Of a stretch of DNA of 64,000 bases, positions 10,343 through 21,320 are shown in pieces. A model generated the notes under the pieces. That model ran no database searches, was not told where the DNA came from, and was given only the letters and a program-made list of their open reading frames with translations. The translations under genes and the position numbers were made by a program. How positions within the stretch are numbered: the first letter of the stretch is position 1; each line of letters begins with the position of its first letter. The DNA lies in assembly GCF_900698855.1 (NCBI RefSeq), contig NZ_LR217698.1:744001-808000 (forward strand), read 5' to 3'. The DNA is from Erwinia_E haradaeae_F (GTDB lineage: Bacteria; Pseudomonadota; Gammaproteobacteria; Enterobacterales; Enterobacteriaceae).

Positions 10343-12166
10343 TTAAGAATCTATCAAGCGTCGATTAGCTTGTTTACGAGCATTTTCAGTTAAATAACGT
10401 TTCCGAATACGCACGGACTGAGGAGTTACTTCTACTAATTCATCGTCATCAATAAATTCAAGTGCTTTCTCTAAAGTCATGTGAATAGGAGGAACTAATA
10501 TAGATGCTTCATCAGTACCAGAGGCACGCATATTTGTAAGTTTTTTACCAGTTAAGCAGTTCACCGTAAGATCATTTAAACGCGAATGCAAACCAATCAC
10601 TTGACCTTCATACACCTCAGAACCATGACCAAGAAAAAGCTTACCGCGATCCTGTAGACTAAACAAAGCAAAAGCAACTGCTTTACCTGTTCCGTTAGAA
10701 ATTAAGACACCATTCTGCCGTTGGCCTATTTTACCAGGAAGTATATCATCATAGTGACTAAAGGTAGAATGCAAATTACCTGTACCAGAAGTAATCATCA
10801 TAAACTCAGTTCGAAAACCAATTAAACCACGAGATGGCATTAAATAATCAAGACGAATTCGACCCTTGCTATCAGATAACATATTTTTTACTGATCCCCT
10901 TCGCATACCCATAGCTTGCATGACAACACCTTGACTTGATTCTTCGATATCCACAGTGACACACTCAAATGGTTCTGTCATGCGACCATCCATTTCACAC
11001 AGAATCACTTTAGGACGGGAAACAGCAAGTTCAAAACCTTCACGACGCATAGTTTCAATTAATATAGATAAATGCAACTCACCACGACCAGATACTAGAA
11101 ATACATCAGAATCTTCGGTTTCTTCGACTCTTAATGCTACATTATAGAGCAACTCTTTATTTAGACGATTTAAGATCTGACGTGAAGTAACAAACTTCCC
11201 TTCTTTACCAGAAAACGGCGATGTATTCACGTTAAAATACATACTCACAGTAGGTTTATCAACATTAAGAGTAGGTAATGGATCTGGGTTTTGTGGATCA
11301 CAAAGAGTATCAGAAATATGTAATACACCAAGCCCACTAATTGCAATTATATCACCAGCTTCAGCGTGAGTCGCTTCGATACGTTCTAAACCTAAGTGAG
11401 TAAAAACTTTATTGACTTTACTATTACGAACTTGACCTTTACTATTAATTATACTAACTAACTGATTTGGTTTAACTTGACCACGCTTAATACGTCCGAT
11501 ACCAATGAGTCCAACATAATGATTATAATCCAACTGAGAAATCTGCATTTGAAATGGTGCGTTTATTTCTACCTTTGGAGGAGAAGCGTGATTAATAATG
11601 GCTGTATATAATGGAGTCATGTCGTCTGTCATATTCTTATGATCTAAAGATGATGTACCATTTAAAGCAGAAGTATAAATTATAGGAAAATCAAGTTGAT
11701 CATCGTTTGCATCAAGATTCACAAACAAATCAAAAATTTGATCTACGACCCAATCTGGTCTAGAACCTGGACGATCTACTTTATTAATAACAACAATTGG
11801 TCTTAAACCATATTCAAAAGATTTTTTAGTTACAAAACGCGTTTGAGGCATAGGTCCATCTATAGCATCCACCACAAGAAGAACAGAGTCAACCATCGAC
11901 ATCACACGCTCTACTTCACCACCAAAATCAGCATGACCAGGAGTATCTACAATATTGATATGATGTCCATGCCATTGAATGGCAGTATTTTTTGCAAGTA
12001 TAGTAATTCCACGCTCTTTCTCTAGAGTGTTAGAGTCCATTATACGTTCAGTGATTTCAGTTCGCTCATCAAAAGTACCAGATTGTAACAGTAATTTATC
12101 AACCAAGGTAGTTTTTCCATGGTCAACATGAGCAATAATAGCAATATTACGCAGCTTCTCAATCAC
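10343..12166 (-). CDS. typA: Ribosome-associated GTPase TypA/BipA
   Basis: Translational GTPase of the EF-G/LepA family that helps large ribosomal subunit assembly and stress adaptation. At 607 residues it has the E. coli length. The G domain shows G1 AHVDHGKTT (12-20), G3 DTPGH, G4 NKVD and the KERGIT switch. EF-G-like domains II, III and V and the BipA-specific C-terminal domain follow (SRGLIGFR, SNGTGKAVAFALF, NCLTGKKLTNMRASG). The start is GTG, with GAGG in the leader about eight bases upstream, and gives MIEKLRNIAIIAHV as in E. coli. Both flanks are empty. The glutamine synthetase gene that neighbours typA in E. coli is not present. Confidence 0.98.
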   Translation of the reverse strand: MIEKLRNIAIIAHVDHGKTTLVDKLLLQSGTFDERTEITERIMDSNTLEKERGITILAKNTAIQWHGHHINIVDTPGHADFGGEVERVMSMVDSVLLVVDAIDGPMPQTRFVTKKSFEYGLRPIVVINKVDRPGSRPDWVVDQIFDLFVNLDANDDQLDFPIIYTSALNGTSSLDHKNMTDDMTPLYTAIINHASPPKVEINAPFQMQISQLDYNHYVGLIGIGRIKRGQVKPNQLVSIINSKGQVRNSKVNKVFTHLGLERIEATHAEAGDIIAISGLGVLHISDTLCDPQNPDPLPTLNVDKPTVSMYFNVNTSPFSGKEGKFVTSRQILNRLNKELLYNVALRVEETEDSDVFLVSGRGELHLSILIETMRREGFELAVSRPKVILCEMDGRMTEPFECVTVDIEESSQGVVMQAMGMRRGSVKNMLSDSKGRIRLDYLMPSRGLIGFRTEFMMITSGTGNLHSTFSHYDDILPGKIGQRQNGVLISNGTGKAVAFALFSLQDRGKLFLGHGSEVYEGQVIGLHSRLNDLTVNCLTGKKLTNMRASGTDEASILVPPIHMTLEKALEFIDDDELVEVTPQSVRIRKRYLTENARKQANRRLIDS

Positions 12167-14881
12167 AACTTAGCCTCAGTCATTAAAAATAACATTTCTG
12201 TATGTGTGTACATAAAATAAATAACTTAATATATTGACATATAACGCGCAGTTAAAAAAATGTTTTATCTTAAATCTCATCTTAATAAAAAGTAAATTAG
12301 TAATTTCACATTACTTGTTTGTTCATTAAATACATGGCAAACTTAGTATATGCATTCATGATTATTCTATACGACGATAGATAGATAATATCATGTTTTA
12401 CAATTAGAGAAGGTGATATTACATTTTTTATAGATAACATACCTATATTGGAATACATTCTAATCCCACATATAAATTAATTAATTTAACTAATTATATT
12501 ATTCAATTTTATATCTTTTTGAATAAAGAGTGTATTATATTAGTAGATATACTATCTAATTCTTTCTTTAAATTAGCAAAATTTTATAAAAAAATAAACC
12601 AGGTCTAAACCGATCTTTCGAAATTCCTATCTTTCAGTAATTGCAATTTATTTATAAATTTCAATAAAAATTTTTATATTAAAACACTATAGAAATAATC
12701 TAAAAAGTAAAATATTGTATACATACAATAAAGATGTGATGTCAAAATAACTCATATGTAACAAAATTACATACATAATCGATACGTATTAAACTTATAA
12801 TATTTTTTAATAAAAAGATTGTTCAGTCTTTAACCTAAGACAATTAAAAAAAAATAAATTTCTCTATTTACTCACTTATTATCAATCAAAACTTTATAAC
12901 ACTATACATTACCTTATTCTTGTCTAAATTAAATAACATTAACTAAACCATAACTATAAAAAGAAAAAAGAACAATAATTTATTATATTAAAAATTACTA
13001 GAATTTTTACAAAATAAAATGAATAGTAATTTATTTTATCATTATAACATAATTTTATCTAAGATCTTGGAAAATAGAAAAATAAATTTTATTTTAAATA
13101 ATTAAATAATCCATATAGAACTTATAATATAGAAATTCTAATACAGATGAGTATTTAAGGCATTGAATTATAATTCACTATATTGTATATGATACTATCA
13201 ACCCCCATGTTATTACATAACCAAAAGAATATCAGTCAACATATTTAATTGTTAGAAACATACTCTTAATTCAGAGAAACGTTATAACAGTATGAAATAA
13301 GTTATCTTATTATTAACTCAATTAAAAATAAAATATTAATGCATATCTTTCTCATAGAGCTAACCAGAAATATTTTCTCTGATCTATTTAATTATAATAT
13401 ACTGATTATACATAATTATTAATATACTAATAAATCATCATATTAGAGATCTAGTCATCTCAAAAATATAAGACAAGCTTAGAACATTCAATATTTTTTT
13501 CTAAATCAATCGTCTCGATAACAAAATATAATTTAAGTAAAATTAATTTATTTTCTATCTCCTATGTTAAAAGACATAACCTATTAATACTAATAAATAT
13601 TCAATAAATAATAATATTTTTAACCATAAAGAACTACGAAAAAAAATCTATAATATATAAAGATAAAAATATCAACCAGTTTTATATAGTTCTAATTTCC
13701 AATTCACTTACCACTGCCTTCAATAGTTCTTTGCACATCGATTCAGTTCTTCTTCGTATATTATTCTTTTAATAATAACAAATCTAGATTATATATTACT
13801 ATCAATGATAGTGACAATCTCTAACATACCGGAAAACTATCAGTATAAAAAATAAAGAATAGTCATCAAATCTACAAAGAAAATATATGTAACGACCAGT
13901 AACTCATTCATTACAAATGATACGAGAATAGTATCTTCAATCATCGAAAATAAATCAAATTATTTAAATTTAATATAGGAAATAGAAGCCTTGTGTTAAA
14001 AGAAGATTTCTATTTTTTATAAAACAAAACAGTACATAATTTAATATTTTATACATATCCTGGCCAATCAAGTGACTCTTTCTGTAGAAAGACTAAGTCT
14101 TTCTTGCAAAATCTTTTTACAATAATAGAAGTTAAAACATACATGACTATGTTCTATCTACTAGGATTAAATCCTATCTATTTTAGATCACTCCTCAAAG
14201 AGTTATCCAAAACTAATTTATTTTAATATAAAATCTATTATAGATAATCAAAAAAACTAATTATTGAGCCATAAACTCTATCAATCAATCATCTAAGACA
14301 TCTATATCTAGGATATAAAACCCAAGTTGCTCTTCCTTTCCCTTACTATAAATGTTCATTTTCTATATGTTCTGATTATATCTGACTAAAAATCGATTTA
14401 CCTTAACATAGGACTGCTTTATCCACTTGCTCATATATCACTACATTTTAAAGAAAATATTCATGACTAAAATTAGATATCATTATGAACCTAATCTACC
14501 AAAATTAGGCAATAAATAAAGATTTTTAAAATCTATTATTAACAATAATCTCTATACTAACAACAATATGTAACCCAATGGCATTCTACTAAAATAGAGA
14601 CATTAAAACACATCCAAAAAAAGAATCTGATATACTTAATTAAAAGCAATCTATTTTAAATACATTACCCTTTATGATAATTTTTTAACATATATAAGAA
14701 TATATTGTTCTTTATAGAACTCTTTCAAGAGTAACATGTTATCTAACATCGATCTATCTATAATTAGCATCTCTTGTTTTATCTTCTAAGAAAATATACA
14801 TCTTCTTAAATGCTAATATATTTAAGACAAATAATACGTAAGATATCCTTAATTATTGTAATAAACTAAAACCTTTCTTGG
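12167..14881. other. Longest gene-free gap (2.7 kb) between typA and recC
   Basis: Mostly featureless AT-rich DNA. Two points stand out. Around 13690-13765 base composition is visibly less AT-rich, and the minus strand has a 28-codon open stretch including MCKELLKAVVSELEIRTI. At 14087-14103 there is a 17-base inverted repeat, GAAAGACTAAGTCTTTC. Neither is assignable. No gene is called. Confidence 0.5.
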
Positions 14882-17800
14882 TTATACTTGATTATATCGC
14901 AATACAGATGTGTACCAGAGCTCTGCCTGATCTGTTATTAACTTAATACTATCTTTGTTTAAACAAGGTAGTAATCTCTGTAAATAAACATCATTTCTTT
15001 CTCCATCTGTCTGGCTATTTCCTTCCCAACATTGTAATAACTTTCTATATGCTTTTTTTTGAGACAGATCATTATTGTTAATAATACCCATTTTCTGATC
15101 AAAACATGCTTGTAACCATTTTCCTCCAGAAAAGGTAAGCAATAAGGGACTACGCATACCTAGTCGATAACCATTAATATAATCTAATAGATGCTTGTAC
15201 GCATCATCTATGGATACTGGAAGAAAATGCCATAGACTATTATTACATCCAAACATCAGGCTGAAACCAGTACCTCCAGTAGCACAATACACTAAGTGCT
15301 CTAACCATAACTTTAAACCATGTGATAAACGAAGCATACTGGGAGACCAACGTAATAACCCATTAACTTGAATCTCAGTTAAAGAACCGGTAAGAACAAA
15401 ACCATCAATCATCAAAGATATGTTTCTGTTTTCTAATTTTGTGCGATAAGACTGAATTTTTGTAGCTATCTCGCTCATTTTATCTTCTTGTTCCCTCCAA
15501 AAAAGATCGCCCCATGAACCATAAGGCAATAGACCCGATGCGCGTGCTTGTTTATAAAGAAAGTCAGTTTTTTTATCATTAATAAGATGATCTAATAACT
15601 GACTATTCATCTGATAACAACTAAGTCTATCCAGTATAAATGATTCCGTATCTGGTAATATACATTCTTCTATCTGAAAATACACACCAAGACGAGATTG
15701 AAAAAATGATCGAACAGGATGAGTCCAAAAATTTAAAAAATGATTCAAACTAATATTTATTTTATTTTCTCTTAGTGAGCTCTGTATAAAAGATGAATTC
15801 TTCATATTTTCAGCACTAAAAGAAGGTAAGTACTCAGAATCAATATTATAAAATTTTGATTGAGAAGTAAAATTCTCTGTGGGAAACAACATACGATTAT
15901 GTGAATATTGAAGATGTTGTACTACAGCCTTAGAACTACTCTCAATATCTTTATCTCGATATTCAGGCAAGCAAAAGCTTTGACTAATATAGTCTATTAA
16001 CTCATTAACTAAAATTGATGGATAACATACAGTATCATCCTCTATAGATCGAAAAATATAACTAATGTATAATTTTTCCTGAACTGAACATAAAATCTCA
16101 AGAAATGAATAGTGATCTTCTCTAGAAGAATCAAGATACTCTGTTTGTACATTTTTTTGCATTAAATCAAAACTACATGGAGATGTAAGACGCGGATAGA
16201 CACCATCATTCATTCCTAAAAGGCATACTACTTTTATAGGAATGGATCCCATAGAAGTAAAACTACAAAAATTAATTGCCGAACCTATAGAATAATTACT
16301 TTTTTTTTGAGAGTTCCACTCTAATTCCAACTCTTCTCTTAAACGTGATAAAGGAATCTCTTGTTGATACAAAGAATCAATGCCGTAATTAACAATTTTA
16401 TTCCATGTTTGTTCAATTAATTCTAACTCAGTTTCATTATCGCTATCTCTAAGAAAAAAATCGTCCATGATCTGACGATAAAAAAGTAACCAACTAGATA
16501 ACTCTAATGGCTGACTAAGCCACTTTTTCCAATATGTTAATTTCATTACAAATTCAGCAAAATTACCTATTACTTCAGGCATTAACCCACGACACTCATC
16601 AAAAGGCAAAACTCCCTCCCATAAACCCCCTTGGCTATCCATTGCGTGGCCAAGAAACATACGACTTAAACCATAACGCCAAGTATGCTGACTAACGACA
16701 GGAAGATCAATCTCATAAAAAACCTCATCATCTAACCCCCATCTTACTCCCGATTTTACTACCCACTTACGAAGTATAGATAAACCCTCAGAATTTATAG
16801 AAAAACGACTAGCAATTACAGGAACCTCCAACAGAGAAAGAACCTCTTCAGAAGTAAAACGACTATCTAGCAAAATAAGCAATGTTATAAAAGTTTGAAA
16901 AATTAAATTGGGCTGAGTAGTCACTCTAGAATCAGAAATGGTAAATGGAATAAAACCATCCGAAGACACATCACCAAAAACAGATTCAATAAATGGCGCG
17001 TAAATATTGATATCAGAAACCATTACAATAATATCACGAACACTGAGCGTTGAATCCTTCTCCATCATATTTAGTAACTGATCTCGCAAAACTTCAACTT
17101 CACGTTTTGCACTATGACATAGATGAATTTCTATTGATCTATCATCTATGCTTAATATACGCTTTGTATGACTATGGTTAAACTGATTTCTATTAAAACC
17201 AATAACAGAATGATCCTCTCGTTCTAACAAATCTCTTTTAAGAATATTTATCAAACTAGTAGTTGAAATATCTACAAAATCAGATACTTGATATGATTCA
17301 GTTTTTTCTAATAAAACAAAATATTGTCTCCCCCATTGACCCCACGAAGCTAAAAGAGGATTAATTTCTTTTCTTTTCCTAATCTCAGAAAATGATAAAT
17401 TAATATCATCACGACCATGCAATTGTTCTATCGAGTTTTTCTTTTTATAACACAATGAAACAGAATTTTTAAGTTTCTTAAAAAATTGATATTCCTGAAT
17501 CTCACCCCAATAGTAACGACAAGGGTTAACACACATAAGATAAATATTAGTGTGCTTACCTAAAGCCTCTAAATACTCAGCCGGTAAAGATGAGAAACCA
17601 AAAATAAAAATACGGCTAGGAAGATTAGGAATCTTTAATAATGCCTGCTGTAATGTAGAGATAAAATATTGATATAAACTTGCCCTATGCCAAATGGACT
17701 CTCCTAACTTCTTGGTATATTTTACTAATTCCATCCATAATTTAGATTGCCATGCCTGATGGATTCCTAACTCGTTCTCTATTATTTCTCCATTTTCCCA

Positions 17801-18244
17801 TGCATTTAACCACTCAGGTTTATGAATGGAATACTGTTCAAATAATTGAGCAATACGCTCTGTTAATTGAAATAACTTACGATATTCTTGATCGTTACTT
17901 AGATACTGACCGATCATACTAAAAGATTCGTGTAGCAAAATTGTAGGGAAAAGAGCCCTTAACTTCCAACGTATATTAAATTGATTAAACGTACTGTCTC
18001 GAGTAAAAAAAGGAAACACACGCGCAAACATATCCCACATAAAAGCAGACGGTAAAAAAAAATCAATATTAGCAGCTATACCAAGTTCTTCAGATAATTT
18101 TATTTTTAGCCATTCTCTTATCTGAACGCTTTGTATCAAAAATACTTCAGGGCACAATGGGTTTGAAAGAGGTGTATTTTCTATTTTACTACAAACCAAA
18201 TTTTTCAACATCTCTAAATCATTAGAGTGATAAATAGTCAGCAT
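14882..18244 (-). CDS. recC: Exodeoxyribonuclease V gamma subunit RecC
   Basis: RecC is the Chi-recognising, strand-splitting subunit of the RecBCD helicase-nuclease, which processes double-strand ends for recombination. It is 1120 residues (E. coli 1122) and colinear throughout: MLTIYHSNDLEML at the start, GIAANIDF, NPCRYYWGEI, CHSAKREVEVL, VVCLLGMNDGVYPR, SKAV then LQ-rich linker, FWTHPVRSFFQSRL, LEHLVYCATGG, and the ending LRYNQV. Start ATG 18244 has AAGGA about eight bases upstream. In E. coli ptrA, recB and recD follow; here 2.7 kb of empty DNA follows, so whether a working RecBCD exists depends on recB/recD elsewhere. The reading frame is intact over its whole length, which suggests selection. 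Confidence 0.97.
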   Translation of the reverse strand: MLTIYHSNDLEMLKNLVCSKIENTPLSNPLCPEVFLIQSVQIREWLKIKLSEELGIAANIDFFLPSAFMWDMFARVFPFFTRDSTFNQFNIRWKLRALFPTILLHESFSMIGQYLSNDQEYRKLFQLTERIAQLFEQYSIHKPEWLNAWENGEIIENELGIHQAWQSKLWMELVKYTKKLGESIWHRASLYQYFISTLQQALLKIPNLPSRIFIFGFSSLPAEYLEALGKHTNIYLMCVNPCRYYWGEIQEYQFFKKLKNSVSLCYKKKNSIEQLHGRDDINLSFSEIRKRKEINPLLASWGQWGRQYFVLLEKTESYQVSDFVDISTTSLINILKRDLLEREDHSVIGFNRNQFNHSHTKRILSIDDRSIEIHLCHSAKREVEVLRDQLLNMMEKDSTLSVRDIIVMVSDINIYAPFIESVFGDVSSDGFIPFTISDSRVTTQPNLIFQTFITLLILLDSRFTSEEVLSLLEVPVIASRFSINSEGLSILRKWVVKSGVRWGLDDEVFYEIDLPVVSQHTWRYGLSRMFLGHAMDSQGGLWEGVLPFDECRGLMPEVIGNFAEFVMKLTYWKKWLSQPLELSSWLLFYRQIMDDFFLRDSDNETELELIEQTWNKIVNYGIDSLYQQEIPLSRLREELELEWNSQKKSNYSIGSAINFCSFTSMGSIPIKVVCLLGMNDGVYPRLTSPCSFDLMQKNVQTEYLDSSREDHYSFLEILCSVQEKLYISYIFRSIEDDTVCYPSILVNELIDYISQSFCLPEYRDKDIESSSKAVVQHLQYSHNRMLFPTENFTSQSKFYNIDSEYLPSFSAENMKNSSFIQSSLRENKINISLNHFLNFWTHPVRSFFQSRLGVYFQIEECILPDTESFILDRLSCYQMNSQLLDHLINDKKTDFLYKQARASGLLPYGSWGDLFWREQEDKMSEIATKIQSYRTKLENRNISLMIDGFVLTGSLTEIQVNGLLRWSPSMLRLSHGLKLWLEHLVYCATGGTGFSLMFGCNNSLWHFLPVSIDDAYKHLLDYINGYRLGMRSPLLLTFSGGKWLQACFDQKMGIINNNDLSQKKAYRKLLQCWEGNSQTDGERNDVYLQRLLPCLNKDSIKLITDQAELWYTSVLRYNQV

Positions 18245-18369
18245 GCTTACTAGTCCTTAAATAGTAAGAGAATTAGAAATGAATATAATAATAAATATTT
18301 TAATTATCATCGCAATATGATACGATCATTATCCAGATAACTTGATACTCTTAGTCCATAAGAGACAAG

Positions 18370-18397
18370 TTGCATAGAAAAATAATATTGTTATAAT
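18370..18397 (+). promoter_or_regulatory. Candidate sigma-70 promoter of tRNA-Gly
   Basis: TTGCAT (18370-18375) and TATAAT (18392-18397) are separated by 16 bases and lie 44 bases upstream of the tRNA. This is a good match in spacing and sequence, though AT-rich DNA produces such matches by chance. Confidence 0.45.
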
Positions 18398-18441
18398 TCG
18401 TAGTTAATAATAAAAAAAACAATTAATCCTATCTAGTTTTT

Positions 18442-18517
<76 letters not shown>

Positions 18518-19526
18518 AATGATCAACTCTAATATCATAAAGTTATACTATAATTCTTAATCTTTTCCCAATAGAAAAATAAAATTGAAATAGTCTTAAT
18601 AATTTGATATGATCAATATCATTTCTTTTTAGATTAAAGAAATAAAAATGATTGATTTTTATTTTTATATAAAAACCCCGTTTGATAAACATATCAATAT
18701 AATTATATTTTTCTAAAATAAAAAAAATAAATCACGATCTATATTAATAGATAGGATTATGATGATTAAAATATAGAAAACGTATGGTAAACTAGAAAAT
18801 TCCTTACTTGATTGTATTATTCAAATAGACGACGGTTTCTTTCAAAAAAATCATTGTTGAAAACTAACATAAATTAAATACTTATTTATAAAGCAATAGT
18901 AAACTTAAAGAAAAAAAATTAAACTATCATCCAATATAAAATATAAAACTAATATAAATTGTATGTATATATAAAAATTAGTAATATATGGTATATATAC
19001 CTACAATATTCTTATATATGATATATATCATATATAAGCGACCATAAAATCTATAAAATATTTATACATAAAACTAATTATGACAATATACTATTAAATA
19101 TCATAATTACGATTACAAATCTATAATCAATATATCTGAAATATATAAATTAAGAAATCTTTATTCATCATAATCCTCTATCTTAGAAAGATATAAACAA
19201 GTTCTCTTTAATATTTGTATGTTAATTATTATAATAACTTAATTCTGTTCAAAACAGAATATCTCAAAATACCACACGTAGTTCTTGGAACAAACTTTCT
19301 ATCTTTTTAGTAATGTATATTTTATCATTCAGATATAAAAATAAATATCTATCAACCAATCAATATATAAACTCCTTCTAGATACTAAAAGGTACATCTA
19401 ATATAAAAGATCTAAATTATTTATAACTGAACTAATTAAACTAGGAACATTATCTAAATAATAATCTACATTAATAGATAAAAAATTAAATAAAACCATT
19501 ACGAAACTAATAATAAAGAAAGAATA
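18518..19526. other. Gap between tRNA-Gly and yacG
   Basis: Very AT-rich and without a recognisable gene. In E. coli zapD and coaE precede yacG; I could align neither here. A 28-base perfect palindrome lies at 19011-19038. Confidence 0.55.
19011..19038. repeat. 28-base perfect palindrome
   Basis: The two 14-base halves (left half CTTATATATGATAT) are exact reverse complements with no spacer. It is mostly alternating AT, so cruciform extrusion or a slippage origin is possible. No adjoining gene explains it as a terminator. Confidence 0.9.
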
Positions 19527-19700
19527 ATGAACAATCCTAATTCAGTGAAATGTCCAACTTGTGAAAAAAAAGTGATTTGGGATAAGCTTAATCACTGGAG
19601 ACCGTTTTGTAGTCAACGATGCAAAAAAATAGATCTTCATGGATGGATCACAGAACAACAATATATTAAAAATATAGATTCTTTAAATACCCTCAAATAA
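19527..19700 (+). CDS. yacG: DNA gyrase inhibitor YacG (small zinc protein)
   Basis: A 57-residue protein, a little shorter than E. coli YacG (65). The four zinc-binding cysteines of the treble-clef finger are all present: C9-P-T-C12 and C28-SQR-C32, with the conserved WRPFCSQRC core and the I-D-L-x-x-W-I segment. YacG binds GyrB and blocks DNA binding by gyrase. In E. coli it follows coaE and zapD; here it is alone. No strong Shine-Dalgarno is seen, but the only ATG fitting the family start is 19527. Immediately at the stop codon TAAAGAA/TTCTTTA (19698-19715) could form a 7-bp stem with a 4-base loop, a weak terminator candidate. Confidence 0.9.
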   Translation: MNNPNSVKCPTCEKKVIWDKLNHWRPFCSQRCKKIDLHGWITEQQYIKNIDSLNTLK

Positions 19701-21035
19701 AGAACTCCTTCTTTACATAATATAAAATAAACAAAAAAATATAAACCTTTAATTTAATTTTACTTATTTTATATTTATAAAATATTCATTTTCTTAAAAC
19801 TTAAGATCACTAATGATCCTCAAGTTACTTTCTATAAAAAAACTAAGTTACACATAAACCATAAATTCATATATCTATTTTAGTTAAAATAAAAATTTGT
19901 TAAATATATGTAATTTATTAGACCAATAACTAAATGTGATGCAATTCAAAATTGTACTTAAAAGAAATACAATTTTTTCGTCTAATCCAAATAAAAAAGT
20001 CACTTAATTTAATTAAGTCAAAAAAATACATGATTCTAATATAACCTAACAGGAGGTATTAGACTAAAAGTACACCAGAAACTAAAATCTTACTAAGACA
20101 AAAATCATTCTAACTCTTAGAAAGAAAGAACGATCAAGAAAATATCAAAAACTATCTAAAATATAAATCTTAATAATTCTTATATCATTTTAGTCCAAAA
20201 AATAACTACTACATCACAATATATTAAATGAATAAAAATCAGTAGGTAGAAAACCTTCTAGTTATTACTTTCCTACAATCATCTAGTTGAAGAAAATTTT
20301 ACCTAAATACAAAGATAGATTACATATCATAACGGATCAAGAAAAGTCTTTTTAATTTAAATAAGATTAATTAATAGTTAAATTAAAAATAACTATCCTT
20401 CTTTTATTAGAAGTAAAGAATTAAACTTTAATTATTACATACGTTACTTCAAATTTACAAATTTACTGACTTATCTCTCTTTTTAAAATATTTTCTATCA
20501 GAAAAAATCACGTTCTCATACCTCTTCTATGTATTATAGAATATAATATAACAATTAAAAAAATCTATATTAATATAGTTCTGAAAACTGTTCAAATCTC
20601 AATCTATATAATAAGAAATATAAATATTTTCATTTTATAGAGGCTTATAGTCTCCGATGTAAAATCTTTACATCTTTTCGATATTTATTTAATCAATAAC
20701 TTAACCACGAAATTGTTAAAAAAGATGTATAATTAGATTATACATTGAGTATTACGCAAAACTTAAATAATTGATACTTATCAATTAAAATTAGTTACTT
20801 ATCTCATATCTTGATTAATAATATATTATATAGTTTATGTTTAAAAAGATAAAAATTATAGATTTGATCTACTATCATCATATTCTAATATAGAAATATC
20901 AATAAAAATACATGATTTATATTAGTGATAAATAATTCTTAACCATGAAACTAAATGTTCTCGAAGATTAACAAACATCCTAATTAACCTTTTATAAAAA
21001 ACAGAAAATATAAAAAATATAAACTTTTAAAAAAA
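19701..21035. other. Gene-free gap between convergent yacG and rpsT
   Basis: About 1.3 kb of AT-rich DNA. Apart from one hairpin with a T-run at 20656-20678 I see nothing. Confidence 0.6.
20656..20678 (+). terminator. Hairpin with T-run, no gene attached
   Basis: GATGTAAA (20656-20663) and TTTACATC (20667-20674) form an 8-bp stem with a 3-base loop, followed by TTTT. It has the form of an intrinsic terminator on the plus strand, but the nearest plus-strand gene, yacG, ends about 950 bases upstream. It may have outlived a lost gene. Confidence 0.4.
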
Positions 21036-21320
21036 TTATTTATGTATAGATAAATTCATAGGCATTTTTTTAATTTTTGCCATTAAATTAGATTTATGTC
21101 GTGCAGCTTTGTTTTTATGAATAAGTCCTTTAGAGGCATAACGATCAACCAGTGGCTGCATAATAGAAAATGCATTCTGAGCAGACTTTTTGTCCCCACT
21201 AGAAATAGCCATGTATACTTTTTTAATAAAAGTACGGATCATTGATCGATCACTGATATTATTTTTTCGACGCTTTTCAGAAGTTACAATACGTTTTTGA
21301 GCTGATTTAATATTTGCCAA
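21036..21320 (-). CDS. rpsT: 30S ribosomal protein S20
   Basis: Binds 16S rRNA in the small subunit body. Conserved: MANIKSAQKR, RTFIKKVYMAI, GLIHKNKAARHKSNL. The start codon is TTG at 21318-21320, preceded by AGGAG. E. coli rpsT also uses UUG, which there is part of its translational autoregulation. The protein is 94 residues, about seven longer than E. coli, with an extra tail MPMNLSIHK, probably a shifted stop codon. It is transcribed away from ileS. In E. coli ribF lies between the two; that position is now empty. Confidence 0.97.
   Translation of the reverse strand: MANIKSAQKRIVTSEKRRKNNISDRSMIRTFIKKVYMAISSGDKKSAQNAFSIMQPLVDRYASKGLIHKNKAARHKSNLMAKIKKMPMNLSIHK

Noticed and set aside
10956..12025. 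Small open frames on the plus strand opposite typA
   Set aside because: Shadow frames of typA with no independent evidence.
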